Of a DNA stretch of 64,000 nt, positions 48,500 to 60,627 are shown piece by piece (positions within the stretch are counted from its first letter, which is position 1; each line of letters opens with the position of its first letter). The stretch spans positions 248,001-312,000 of the forward strand of contig NW_026516668.1 of assembly GCF_025766255.1 (NCBI RefSeq). The letters run 5' to 3'. The translations under genes were made by a program, and so were the position numbers. The DNA comes from Zychaea mexicana (Eukaryota; Mucoromycota; Mucoromycetes; Mucorales; Lichtheimiaceae). Below the pieces are notes generated by a model. It was not told the origin of the DNA and searched no databases. It saw nothing but the letters and a program-made list of their open reading frames with translations.

Positions 48500-49970
48500 C
48501 TCTAGGGACGGACAAGTCGCTCTACATCAGATTGTTTCACGTGGAAGCATTCGTCACAAGTGATAATGAAAGAAACATTCGGTCTAATATCTCTCCGGTT
48601 GATGTGCGGTTCTGGAAGACCATCAGCCTCCAATATGTATAGTTCAAATCTAGAATCTTTATTTATATTTATGGAAGACTTAGTGACCTTGTGAAATTGG
48701 TCGCTTCCTTGCGGTACAATAGGGGAAGAATATTTACAAGTGACGGATAACACAACTGAAAAAACCTCGTATACTGCAGTGGGAAAAAGTTGGGGTGGAG
48801 GAGAGACAGCGAAAGGTTGAAATCGAAGTTGGAAAGTGTTGGAAAACTAGGTTAGAGAATAAAAGAAATAAGAGAAGAAAGAGGGGACAAATAAAGAGAA
48901 CGATACGATAGACACTTTGAAATATGCTGTAAGGACGAGAATACGTGTGTGTCTGGAGGAGGGCATCCTCTGGAGCAGGTTTTGGATCCGATGCGTCATA
49001 GTCAACACCTGAACGGCCGAGGCGCTCTATTTCGCGCAATACATGGAGCAGAGTCGGCCAGGCTCTCTTTCATCTGCCACACAAGAGTTTGGCATCAGAG
49101 CGGGGTAGATGGTCCAGAATGTAGTCCAGTGGTTGCACATCGTCGAGTAGCAAGTCTGGGAGTGATCCTACTCCAATATGTATACCATTTTGTCGACATC
49201 CTTTCACTCGGTGTGATTGTTGCTGTTTGGGAGATTGCTTATCACTTCGACTTGGTGCAAAACGCGGCATCGTACACCCCGGTTGCTGTGCGAAGGATGA
49301 GTGATTTAATGGACGTGAAGATGTTGGTCGTAATACTCTTCGTCGACCATATTCTTCTTCAAGCGTGTCGCCATCACTATGACGCTGATGATTACGGCTT
49401 GCTTCACCCATATCGTAATTACTCTGTCCATTGACCTGTAAGTTGTTTTGCTCTGCTCGTAGTAGCATGCTCCGTATCATCGACAGGCTTGTTTTCCTCC
49501 ATGTCGACAGCAGACTGGCTAGCCTCCATCGTGTCAGCAATGTTATTCTGGACAAATTTTGCGGCATTTCTATTGGCAGCATTATAGTCATGCCTGCCAT
49601 TGCCTATACGGAACGGTGGAATAGTAAGAAACAAGTTGTTGTGTTCCTTATGTCGACTAAATAAGGCATGCTGATACACTTACAACTAATGGTACTACTG
49701 CTATTACTGGAATAATAACCCGGAGCTCGTACGTATGCGATATGGCACCTTTGCTTCGTGAATTTTTTAAAGCGTTCAATTGACGCTCCATCGACAATGA
49801 TACTACATTTGTGATATGAATGACTCGTATTATACAGTACTCTTTTTCATCACGAGAGCGCTCTCTGGAGAACACACCATAGCTTTTCGTAGGATTTTCC
49901 CTGTCGTTTTTATATTTCTTCATGCTGCTGTATTGGATCCGGTTGCTTGATGAAGTAGCAGGAAGACGGT
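48500..49970 (-). pseudogene. CDEC-block protein, paralog of 51673-52877, probably decayed
   Basis: The best-supported exon is 48758-48500, opened by a TTTTTTCAG acceptor. It encodes EPHINRRDIRP, SFIITCDECFHVKQSDVERL and then VRP before a TAG. The gene at 51673-52877 has DPRINRRDI, TPIITCDECFRNYQSDVERI at the same place, so the two are related. There the chain continues past VGP, whereas here it stops. Upstream minus-strand blocks include SRERSRDEKE (about 49950-49850), NRNAAKFVQNNIADTMEASQ (about 49600-49500) and LPDLLLDDVQPLDYILDHLP (about 49170-49110), which may be further exons. Their frames do not join cleanly. Function is unknown; the paired cysteines of CDEC could bind a metal, but that is only a guess. 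Confidence 0.45.
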
Positions 49971-51672
49971 TTAAAATGGAATATTTTAAGGAAAGTATCC
50001 AAACATTAAACAAAAAATTGTGAAGCGTTTCTTTACATATTTTGCATTTAATTGAGAGAAAAATGTATAGAAATATAGCTGCTGTGAAGAGATATTGGGA
50101 ACAAACAATTCCAATGACTAATTATCGAAGTTTCTCGCAACAAAATTCGACAAGAGAAAAGTATATTAGCTCAGAGATGAAAGGATTATCTTTAACTTTA
50201 CGCAATTATGCTCATTCACTCTAATATTCATCCAATAGCGACCCATTATTCATGGGCAAAAACAAAGACACAGCATTGTTGTTGCTAGTAGTAGACATAA
50301 TGGTAATATTGGTGTAGACTAGGCGATTGTGACATCAGAAGAATTGTAGTTCATGGGATGTCCTAACTGTGATCTTTATTCTACTACTGTGTTTAACCTC
50401 TAAACATATATACCTCCATTCAAGTGCAATATATGCATAATTGGATACTACCTTTAGGTGGGACTTGTGTTGATGACACCAGAAGGAGATATCATACCAA
50501 CATTTGAAAAGCCTTAAAGCGCCTTTACATGCCTTTACATGCCTTCACATGAATTTAGAGGCGTCCAAATTGGGATAAAGGTATTATACGTTTTGGGAGG
50601 TAATAGTCCACCCATTGATTGAGATGGTTAATTTATTTTTCAATACTACTACCTGATAGTAGGTTTGACAAACCCAGGGATATTATATATTAACTGTCGT
50701 ACTGCTGCCGCATTAACAATGAGCGCTTTCACTTGTCCGTACTGCATACATGCTTAATGCTTGCTCCATCTTCCTCTTTTCTGCGACAAGAAGCTCTGGC
50801 AGTATTTGCCAAATGCCGTGCTTAGCGCCACTTTTAAAGTATGCTAGTCACTATGTATTTAATTGCCGGGAAGGTATGATGTGTCGCCGTAAAAGTACTA
50901 CAAGCGATGTCGTAGTGTAGATCCGATGATGATGAGCTACTTGCTGGAAAAAGTCTCATTGACCGCCATATAACAATGCGGTATAAAAACATAAACCAAT
51001 CTTATGGACTATGTGTCATGCGCTCACCTGTACGTATATTTACTAATAACTGACAAGTGATTCGATGTTACTCGTGCAATACGAGGTCTTATGGGAACGA
51101 CAACAAAAGCTGTTGCTACTATAGAAATGTGGGAGGAGTCTCTTATGCGTATACTCAGAAAGTAATGGTAAGCAAAGCTTATGTGAATTAAGCACAAACC
51201 GATTAGGGAGGCTCTTTCATAGATTTAGATAATGATTTTTGGACTCTTCGCAAATGCGTGTAAAGCGAAGATGCCAAACAAGCGTACGAGCAAAGAAGAA
51301 GAGGAAGTAATATTTCTGGGAGAGCTCAACTATCACTTCATAGTTTATGAACAGATTAGATGTCGTGGGAACGTAAGCCCTTCATATAAGTCTGTGCAAA
51401 TTCTTTCACATTTCGCTGTCCTAGTATAGCAAAACAAGCATTAAAGGAAGGTATATTATGATGCGCTTACTATGTAAACAGTCGATTTTGTACTTTTTGT
51501 CAAATTGTTTCTTTTTCGACTAAAGGTATTGTATCAGGGATCAGAAGTACTACAGGCTATTCTTAATAATTGGATTATCACGAGATGGTCACAAGCTGAA
51601 ATGTAACCCTGTTTATAGAACTGTAATAGAGTGAAGCAGATGTTGTCGGTACAAATGTAAGAATGAATTTTA
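49971..51672. other. No gene seen, AT-rich
   Basis: Frames such as 50042-50224 and 51232-51429 (plus) are short and low in sequence complexity. A small tandem repeat of the type GCCTTTACAT lies near 50522-50550. Confidence 0.5.
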
Positions 51673-52877
51673 CTATCGAGCAGGAGGAGTAGCAGGGATT
51701 GGTTCGCTATCAGTGTGGCCTGAAATTGTTACGAAGATATGGTTAGTAGGACTATCTTTTATATAATACAGCGTGTACATTTTCTATTCTAGTATGCTGC
51801 AATTTTGCTATAACAGTAAACAAAGAAGAGCGAAAGGGAAACAAAGTAAGGATACATACCTCCGGGTTGAAGAAATGGGCCAACTATGCGTTCCACATCG
51901 GATTGGTAGTTTCTAAAACATTCGTCACATGTAATAATAGGAGTTCCGACTTGAATGATGTCTCTTCGGTTGATGCGAGGATCTGGATGAATATCATTCT
52001 CGAATGCAAAGGTTACTTCGTTTACGGTCTGCCACTGAGGACGCATATTGCCATTTGCGTCTCTAACAGTCAATTGAACCTGGTGTAAAACGCGACGAAG
52101 TAGACCATTCAAATGCTGGTAGTCTGGTGCATATGGCAGAATTAGCGGTGATCCATGCTGCCCTTCTTCTGGAGAATGGTCGTCGTGATGATTGTGTATA
52201 GCCAAAGCTTGAAAGTTATGTTCGTCAAGAGTCTCCTCAAGAGCTTCTCCGTTGTTGTCAGTTGTAATGCCGTCCACGGTAACATGCGGATCGTTTAATA
52301 TTGTCTGCTCATCATCATCATCATAATCATCACACGGATTACTTTCTTTCACGATGACTGCAAACTCGTTGAGCTGCTGAAAATCGGAATCGGCAGAATA
52401 TTGATTTTCACTCGTGGTAGTAAATTGGCTAGCCTTCGTCATACCAGCAGCAGACTTAGTGTCTTTTTCTTTAGCAATATGTTGGGATTTGCTCACGCAG
52501 AGTGCTGTGGCAATGATAATATTGTTATCATTACTATTGGCGGAATCGTCGTCATATTCTGCAACAACATGTTGCCCACTGTCTATTTGTTGAACTGTGG
52601 AAGTGTAAGAATGAAGTGTTCTGATATTTTCAATGTAATCACTATTGCTACGTACGGTCGGTGCTGACTACTATTTGCTATGCTTACCATTACTAGTCAT
52701 ATTGTTGCTATCACTGTATGACTGCGGCAACACTTTCCTCAAAACTTTCGAGCGCTTGATTATCGGTCCTTCTTTTTGATTCGAGGGATTCACGGTATCT
52801 TTTTCTCGAGAGCGCTTGCAAAACGACGAGATTTTGTCGCTGTTCGGACGGATGTTGTTCTTATTGTTGGATTGCAT
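51673..52877 (-). CDS. Unassigned acidic protein with INRRDI-ITCDECF-SDVER block
   Basis: Three exons, 52877-52688, 52594-51860 and 51719-51673, encode about 323 residues. The first intron (GTAAGC...CCACAG) removes two consecutive in-frame TAG codons, which supports the model. The N-terminal ~60 residues are basic and polar (KISSFCKRSREKDTVN, IIKRSKVLRK, a possible nuclear signal). The middle is strongly acidic with Asp and His runs (CDDYDDDDEQ, IHNHHDDHSPEEG). The C-terminal ~100 residues hold the only conserved-looking part: LNGLLRRVLHQVQLTVRD, DPRINRRDI and TPIITCDECFRNYQSDVERI. A short last exon adds GHTDSEPIPATPPAR. I do not recognise the family. A second copy lies at 48500-49970. The conservation of the block between the two, with little elsewhere, marks it as the functional core. 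Confidence 0.6.
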
Positions 52878-54217
52878 GTTGGCGTACCAAGTCTACATAG
52901 TAAATCACAATAGTATCAGAGAGACAATTTTATGAAAAACTTGACTATACCCAGATGATAGAGAAGCGTCTCTTAATAGATTTTGTGTTTACCTTAGAGA
53001 AAGATGGATAATAAAATAGTTTATCGCGTAGTAATACTGAAATAATATGGCGCTGACAATATTCTAGTATTTATAGCTTTCCGAAACCAGAACAATAAGG
53101 TTGCCAGTAAGTGAGAAATATAATACAGACATCAAAGGGCCCTCGTTTTACCCAAATGCTCATTTGGACTATAACATTCTCACTATTACGATCTACCATT
53201 CATGGCCAAAGCAAAGACAATATCATATGTAATAATTTACTGCATATTGGTGGTTGTAGATTGTTTAGCTCACACGAGACAAAAGAAACTTCCAAGCTTC
53301 ATTTTCTTTCTGAATGTGGCAAACCCTGTTTTCTTGTAATTCTCACACTAATTTGCATTTATACAATGAGTTCTTCGTAAAATTATCATATGCAGTTGAT
53401 GTGTGCTCATTGTCTTCATTATACATATGGCGGAATAGTCATTTTATATGAACTAAATACCAATTTTTGCATGGAACAATCAAGGGAGATTATATAATAC
53501 AGTATAACAATGAAGGCAAAATTTTGCATTATAAAAGAAGGATTATTGTCACTACAGTATGACTACTACCACTACTACTGTGGTACTTCTTCATCTAAAC
53601 GATATTAAACGTTTTTCCAAAAATGTAGCGATGACATCGCGGAGAGAATATGCAGGCTGGTTTCTACGCTTCAACTTCACGAATGCTCAAACCAAACTTC
53701 CGCCACCTGTCAGAACTGTCTGCACATAAATATATAATTCCAAATCACCCAGATTTATTTATCGCCTCCGATAAACTTTCTTCATAGCGGCATTACCCTG
53801 ATTTAAATTAATTTCGTCGTCAACTAGGCATATAACTTTTTTGGTAATGCAACTAGAATAAAACAAAGGTATTGTAGTCGCAACACTAAATCGGAGGCTG
53901 AGAGAAAATATGTTTTAGGCAACAGGCAAAAAGAAAGGACAAAGAGACGTAGAAACGATATACGCATCATGATCATGTTGTCTATTGTGAGCTAGCAGCA
54001 GATGGAAACATAGAAGTTTTTTTAAAAAAAAACAAAGGCAAGATTTGATAAAATATAAGAGCTGCTGTTTGAAGAGAGAAGTAAGACTGCTGTTGGTGCT
54101 TTAATTCTGTGTTACATGTTGTTATCGACTAGTGCTGGCTGTATATGAAGAACGCAAATGTTTCGCTTTTAATACGTCGCCCTCATTGAGAATACTAAAA
54201 GTCGCTTCGCATCAAGC
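52878..54217. other. No gene seen, AT-rich
   Basis: Upstream region of the CDEC-block gene and 3' flank of the next minus-strand remnant. Only short frames (53111-53380 plus). Confidence 0.5.
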
Positions 54218-55045
54218 ACAGGGGATAGATATGGTTACAATATTGCATGTTGCAATTTTCAAAGATACGTGGGATTTTTGTTGATGATTGGTTATCCGGA
54301 ACCCAGACGGTCGGACGCGCAACGCACTAGGATAATGGAAGTCTGCAACATTCGTATGCATAGTCCAATCTGTGAGCCCTGTAGTAGCAATGTCAGCAGT
54401 AAATAGTTCAAATGTCGCACAAAAGATTGTAATCTCTTGCTCTACTGCCGGCTGCTCTTGGGAAGGTACTACAGGAGGTATAGGTAATGGTGCTTCTTGT
54501 GATGATGGTGGTGGAGGCCCTTGTTGAGTATTCTGACTACGTTCGGAAGAAGTTAAAATTCTTTGACTGGTTATTCATATATGGCTTTTATGAGCAAGAT
54601 TACTAGTTTGTGTTGCAGTGCGTTACAGTGGTAGCTGCTCTGCTGTACAAGCGTGTTGCCGAAGGCGGCGACGGCGGTGGCGCTATGAGAATGGGAGTAA
54701 CAGCACATTGCAAATCAAGGTAAGAAAACGTAAGGCTGTTACCACCTGCAAAATTATGCATGGTGACAGTTATATTATCGTTGCGGAAGTGGCCAGGAGG
54801 AACACCAGCATTTTGTGCCTGGCTTGCTGGCATTTGAAAAGTTCCATCGCTAAAGTTGGGCGTCAACAATGCCTCCACTGTTCGCACTTAGGTAGGATGG
54901 ATGCTGTTATGAGTAGCATGTTGGCCCAAGATGTTGCTGTTAGGATGTTGTTGAAAGTGGCCCCCACTCCCCAAGAGTCGTGGTCGCCCTGCCGTTGGTC
55001 ACTGTTGCTAAAATTCATAGTGTTAAGGTCTTTTGAGTAAAGCAT
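54218..55045 (-). pseudogene. Decayed gene, possibly related to 59593-60627
   Basis: Minus-strand blocks read as a Gln/Asn/Pro-rich protein but are not in one frame. An upstream block (from 55015) gives MNFSNSDQRQGDHDSWGVGA. In another frame follows HPNSNILGQHATHNS, then a TAA, then VRTVEALLTPNFSDGTF and GHFRNDNITVTMHNFAGG to about 54603. The last block (about 54545-54218) has SQNTQQGPPPPSSQEAP, ITIFCATFELFTADIATTGL and NVADFHYPSALRVRPSGF. The intact protein at 59593-60627 has, in a similar place, LYRATFERLSVLGT and SASHYPLAFSIGDNRI after a proline-rich stretch. The resemblance is short and weak. Confidence 0.4.
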
Positions 55046-58000
55046 TTTTATTAAGACATAGCATATAAAAATCTGGGTTAGTAAACCGCATGGTTCGTAG
55101 GTCTTTCCTTCGTCTTATTTATGATACGCTTTAACATCTATTTATGCACATATTTCAACAAAAAGCTGGTGCAGTATATACATACGCTAGCAAATGAAGT
55201 CGAGCTTTTTCTCAATCTGTATGTGGTAGAATGCAAGCATTTGCTGAAGAAACGACAGTTATATAAGCTGTTAAGGGGAAACAATGAACATATGAATATT
55301 GTACATTACATCCAGCTATTAGCTCATGGCTGACTCTTTTGGTCTTTCATTTTTCTGGCATAAAAATGATTTAACATGGTAGATGTTTTTTGCCCTTGTT
55401 TTTTTATCCTTCTAATGGCTTCGTTATACTACCGCATCATGGACTCGTTTTGGCTAACCTGCTATATATTTGGTAAGTTTCTTATACGCATCTCACAGCT
55501 ACTACAGTGTTTAATTTCTCACATTGGTGTATACAAAGTAAGAAATATCATTATACAGTTACAATTCACATTGTACCTTGTTATCCTCATGATTATATAT
55601 ACATGATACTGTCCACGAAATGTATACTCGTGGATTATCGCATGTTGTCGTTCTTGTTCCATTATATAAAAGCCACAAACAAAAGTTTGATATTTTCCGC
55701 AGTGAAATTTTGCAAAACATTTTCTATTAATAAAAGGCAGAGAAAAACATAACGTTTTACACGATTTATTCAATGTCGGCGGGGGAAATATGCTATAATC
55801 AAGTATTTGGCTACATATTAAAGTCATTGAGTGCTTCTAATTAATCAGCGGTTTGACGATTCATAAGAAAGTATGTTCTTCCTCGGTATAATATGAGAAG
55901 ACTAAATTTGTTTTCCTTCCTTCTCAAAGCTGCGTATTTTTCCTGGGATGTAAATTTGTATAATACATATAATAGTCTGATGAGCAACGGAAGTTTTTGG
56001 TAAGCTAATGTTAGTGTTCACTTACTTATGAACTCAGTTTTAGCCTCTTTTGATATGTATGCAAAGCAATATCAGACGTTCCTGACTTTAGTAAATATCA
56101 TCATGATGCTCTTGATACTGTAGGATCATTGAATGCAGGAAATGTTCATACGTTCGTCCAACGATTTATCAACGGCGAGCAGCTGAACGTTTGTCAAAGT
56201 TGCTAACTTGCGGTTTTGGTCTATATCCAGGTGGAGACGCATTGGATTGCCGTAAAAAAATTGTCCGATTTAACGCTTTGCTGTATACGGCTGCCATCTT
56301 AGATTTTTCACCAGCAGAGCAGAATAAATATTTGGTAGTGGTATACTTGGTGCACATCCAGAAATAGTCTTCTTTAGTCTCCAAGGTCCATTATTGTGTC
56401 TCCCTGCTATTCTAATCAGCATCGCCCCTACTCGAGCTATCATCCGTTTGCATCGTCGCTAGATATTGATTTTTTTCGCAGAAGCACGTTTCTCCGGGTT
56501 CATAATGGCAAAAGGTGAGTTGCATTACTATATCAACAAAATGTCGGTAGTGAGCTATCTTTAGCATATGAACACTATTATCTTTCGACACTGCAGATTA
56601 TTATATTACATTCTAAACTTGATAATTTCACGCTGAATTTCTCCATGTCTATTTCTATAGGGTCTTCTCCTGGTACATCAACCACATAGGACACGGATGA
56701 TTTCGATATCCCTAGCTCGTTTGCCATGGCCTGCATGGACTTGCCCTTGATCTTCCCGTAATAAAACCAACAATCAATCAGCGACCAAACGTTTCAACGA
56801 AACTAATTGTAAACCTGTATATAACAAGGAAGATAAATGCAAATGCTTCCTCTTCCAATCCACTCTCTGTATCCAAGAAAAGCGGACGTCAGCTGGTAGA
56901 ATGACTGTAGAATACCTTGACATACGCATACAAATACTAATATCATACATGTACACAAAGTAGAAGAAATGAGACGAGGAAGAATAGCTAACCTTTTGTG
57001 AAACGAACACATCAGTCATCATTGCCGTGATACTCGTTTCTCAGTTCGTCGATTTCGTAGATACTCTATTTGAAAGAAACGATGTAATGGGGAAAAAGGA
57101 CATTTGACAACTACTACGCAAACATGAAGAGGGACGAAGGTGTTGGAGCAAACCAATCCCAGAATATGCATCCATGGTTACTCGAGAGCTTTCTCAAGTG
57201 CCAGAATTGTTTCTGGACATCATAGAGCAGCCTCTACCAATAGTCGCCTTTTAAGGGCGAGGGACTAAGCGATGGAGCAAAATAATTCTAAGTTTACATC
57301 CACGTCCGCTTGGAAGCTCTTAAGTTGCAACAGCAAAATTGTTTACATCGTAAAGCTTGCGCCCTCTCGGTGAGAACAATAATCGTGAAAGTGATGTAGT
57401 CGATGTCGTCGGTCCGGTCGCGGCGAGAAGAAGTAACGGTATCTTTGCCACACGACGGTCTTAAAAAGGGTTTTGCGAACGTAATCTTTCTTATCCGACG
57501 TTCTCATTGTTCAAAGACTTTACACTAGTCCCTCTCCCTTTCTCTTACCCTTTGACAATTCTAACTAAAATGAAAGCTGATACGTTGTTTTAAATTACAT
57601 CAATAAGACACCGTGGGATGTACAAACTATATCATCAACATTATGCCGGGGTATACAAGTCAAAGTCGTAACGAAGCACTTGGTGATAAGATTAAGGAGG
57701 TCTCGAAAAACCCGGCACTATTCGTAGGACGTTCAAGAAAGAACAACTCGTGTCTACGGAAATAAAGTAACTTCACTTTTGAAAGGGTAACGCATTACAA
57801 TTAGATTGCGCTTTGGCTCTCAATGACAAACAGTGCAGAGAAAGTAGTACGTTCTTGACATATTATGTGCCCTGAACTCAAAACTTTGCGTTTGTGATGG
57901 ATGCCGACGCTATAAATTCTGCGTAATGGGTACACTAAATGATATGCTCGACCAAAACTGTATACACTGTCTTTCTGCAGCGAAAAAAAATTCAGGCCAG

Positions 58001-58651
58001 TATGGCGAAGAAACTATGCTATCAATATTTATGTATGGAGCACCCAACACGTCAAAAACTTGATATACAACAGAAAAAGTTGCATGAACTACTAGGAAAG
58101 CTGTATTTCATACTTTATTAAGCAAAACCCAGAGTATTAGTTTCTATTGTGTTGAATGTTGCTATAAATGTATCATCTACAATTCGTCTATTTGGCTTCA
58201 ATCAGCACTTCTTAGTTTTACACACTTCAAGGTGGTACATTGTTTTTTTTGGCATGACTCAAATATTCATCTCCAGCACGCTATTATGGATCCCCGCCAC
58301 ATGTCGTTTTTGCTCTGTCCAGTTCTTCTTTCACCAAAGCTTAATCGAAAATATATGGAGGGCTCATTGGAATTACGTTTCTAATAACATGAACTTCCTA
58401 CCTCTAAACATTATCTCTTCTATTTATTCCCAGCTAAATAGTTTTTATGCACAATCGTGTATCCCCTTTTAATTTCACATGTTTAAGCATTATATTCCTT
58501 CTTTCTGCCACTTAATATGATGTAGTCTGAAATAAAACTCGACGCTTTTTCCTCAGTGTGCCTAATTTCTCCAAAGGACGCAGTACATATGACATATGGA
58601 CGTCCACAAATGCACGCATGGTAATAAAATCCTTCCCTTTTTTCTCATCAG
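55046..58651. other. AT-rich, gene-poor; one transposase-like fragment
   Basis: About 3.6 kb with many short frames caused by AT-rich sequence. Apart from the helix-turn-helix fragment at 56640-56790 I can support nothing. Confidence 0.5.
56640..56790 (-). pseudogene. Helix-turn-helix transposase fragment
   Basis: On the minus strand a block reads SLIDCWFYYGKIKGKSMQAM followed by ANELGISKSSVSYVVDVPGE. This is a helix-turn-helix of the kind found at the N-terminus of Tc1/mariner-like transposases and some regulators (MANELGISKSSVS as the recognition unit). No catalytic DDE region is seen nearby, so it is a remnant or an isolated exon. Confidence 0.45.
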
Positions 58652-58963
58652 ACTGACTATCTAATAACATTGTCATATGTTCCAAGTCACAATCAAAAGT
58701 TCTTGCAAGATGCAGTTGCTGCCAACTATATTTTTAGCATTGCTGATTTCGTAAAAAAGCAGTTAAGTTTCATTGCGAAAAATTCTGTTGTTAAAGAAGC
58801 CTTGAAGACAAAATGGAGTAGTCGAATATCAAACGTTACAAAAGAACTTGTTATTCAGTTAGTAAGACAGGCGAAAAGGAAGATGCAAAATAGAAAAGAA
58901 GTTTATATAGCTAATACTGTTCTTTTGTTTCTGGTTTCCCAACTAAATCACGAACTTAGATAG
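58652..58963 (+). CDS. Possible 3' exon of an unassigned gene
   Basis: A strong acceptor (CCTTCCCTTTTTTCTCATCAG, ending at 58651) opens a frame of 103 codons to a TAG at 58961-58963: TDYLITLSYVPSHNQKF, then AANYIFSIADFVKKQL, WSSRISNVTKELVIQLVRQA and a hydrophobic end. It is Lys/Ser-rich and fits one or two helices. The nearest upstream GT gives an intron that is too short, so the preceding exon was not found. No family recognised. It may be chance. Confidence 0.25.
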   Translation, partial: TDYLITLSYVPSHNQKFLQDAVAANYIFSIADFVKKQLSFIAKNSVVKEALKTKWSSRISNVTKELVIQLVRQAKRKMQNRKEVYIANTVLLFLVSQLNHELR

Positions 58964-59592
58964 TATACCCATACTTTTTATTTTGTATCATATTTATTAG
59001 TAGAATTTCTCTTATTTGTAGAAATAAAATTGTTAGCAATCACCTGAATAAATACCTTTACGTTTTGGTTTCTTCTTGCCCAACTCTACCCAGTTGCTCA
59101 GCGGATGGAATGCCTACCAAATGTTTTATCCTAACACTTTTGTATCGACTGACTGCTGGGTGCTCGTAATGCTGTCATAAAAACTTTGCATGCACGTAGA
59201 AAATATGTACGCTCCTTAGTCTTCACTGTAGATGAAAAGTACAGTAAGAGAACATAGGGATCAGCCTGATGTTAATATACCGAGCAACGCTTTTTGACGC
59301 TATGTGCTTTTATCATGTTGAGCATCGAGACTTTTGCACACCGAGCGCCAATTTTGTAATATTATCTATGTGTTACACCCTTTCCGCTGATGCATTATGA
59401 AAATTCGATGACTAAAGAAGGGTTGTTCCATAATCAAGACATGCCATTGAAGAAAAAGCGTTTGATATATCCCCATCATCTTATACAGCTTTGATATTAT
59501 GCACAGCTGCTGCCCGTTTACATATATTTAGAAAAGGACTCTAATAGAGTATCACTTATCATTTATTTTCTATGCTCATAAACATTACATAG
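58964..59592. other. Intergenic, no gene seen
   Basis: 3' flank of the minus-strand gene at 59593. AT-rich, nothing recognisable. Confidence 0.5.
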
Positions 59593-60627
59593 TTATTGTG
59601 TCTGTGGTGCAAGGCTTGGTGGTGGTGGTTGCACCACGTGGTAAATCGGCATGAAAGAGTCCCACATTAGATTAGCAAATTCCATCGGGTCTCGAACATA
59701 ATAAGAGATAATCCTATTATCGCCGATCGAGAACGCCAGTGGATAATGGGATGCTGAAAGAGTCTCATCCCGTGTCCAAACCATCTTAGTCACTGTCTCT
59801 GCATGTGTCCCCAAAACGGAGAGGCGTTCAAATGTTGCACGGTAGAGAGGAAGACCTTGGTGCTGCCGAAAATTTGGAGGAACTGGTCCATTTGGTAGTC
59901 CTCTAGGAAATGATGCCGTTGGAGGTTCTTGCACATTCAAATTGTTGTCAGCACTATTGGATGGAGCCGTACCACTCATTGATTCATGGCCCATATCTCT
60001 TCCAAAATTAGCATTGGTGCTATCGGTAGTAATAGTGTTCGATGTCGGTGGTGGTCCAGTGGCCGCAAAATTAGCAGAATCGGCATTGGACGTATTTCCA
60101 TTCGAGCGTTCATTGCGATCACGCTGAGGTTTACGCTGCTGATTGTACGTAGAAGTAGATGCTTCAGCGGCGGCTGCATGTGAATTGTTTTGGTTAAGTT
60201 GAGGGTCCGGTACAGGCTGGGAGACTTGGTGGCTGGCAATTAATTTCCGCAAGTTACTTGCAGCGCTAGCAAGTATCGTTGGGCAATCCCTGAGAATGGT
60301 GATAGGTCTAACTGAGTATGTTCCATATGTTCTAAAATAATGCTGCATCACAACCTCACTGAAATTTTGAGATCTGATAATATATGCGCATTCGCTTGCT
60401 TTTAATCTAAGGTAGTCTTGACATTCTTCAAGAAGAGCGATGTCTTCTTCCATGCGAGGATACCAGTAACCTGGGTGAAAAATAGGAACTTCCGTTTGAC
60501 GGCCTTGTTCCCCAGGCCCATGTTGTACCGCAGGATTCAAATTTGTTGATAATTCGGCGTTGTTGATGGTGCCAAGTCCAAAGCGGCCATCGTTTGTGGG
60601 CTGACGATTATTTCCGTTGGAGCTCAT
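59593..60627 (-). CDS. Unassigned Asn/Gln/Pro-rich protein, single exon
   Basis: An uninterrupted frame of 344 codons from MSSNGNNRQP to PQTQ. Residues ~45-130 look folded (FHPGYWYPRMEEDIALLEEC, YFRTYGTYSVRPITILRD, LASAASNLRKLIASHQ). Residues ~135-235 are low-complexity (Asn, Thr, Gln, Ser). A second folded-looking part runs from ~245 to 330 (LYRATFERLSVLGTHAETVT, LSASHYPLAFSIGDNRI, PMEFANLMWDSFMPI). The length and amino-acid make-up argue for a real gene despite the AT-rich surroundings. I do not recognise the family. A decayed possible relative lies at 54218-55045. It has neither a signal peptide nor a membrane helix. Confidence 0.65.
   Translation of the reverse strand: MSSNGNNRQPTNDGRFGLGTINNAELSTNLNPAVQHGPGEQGRQTEVPIFHPGYWYPRMEEDIALLEECQDYLRLKASECAYIIRSQNFSEVVMQHYFRTYGTYSVRPITILRDCPTILASAASNLRKLIASHQVSQPVPDPQLNQNNSHAAAAEASTSTYNQQRKPQRDRNERSNGNTSNADSANFAATGPPPTSNTITTDSTNANFGRDMGHESMSGTAPSNSADNNLNVQEPPTASFPRGLPNGPVPPNFRQHQGLPLYRATFERLSVLGTHAETVTKMVWTRDETLSASHYPLAFSIGDNRIISYYVRDPMEFANLMWDSFMPIYHVVQPPPPSLAPQTQ

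Noticed and set aside
54603..54887. A self-contained 94-residue protein
   Set aside because: Its reading frame continues upstream beyond a stop into similar Asn/His-rich sequence, so it looks like one piece of a larger decayed gene.
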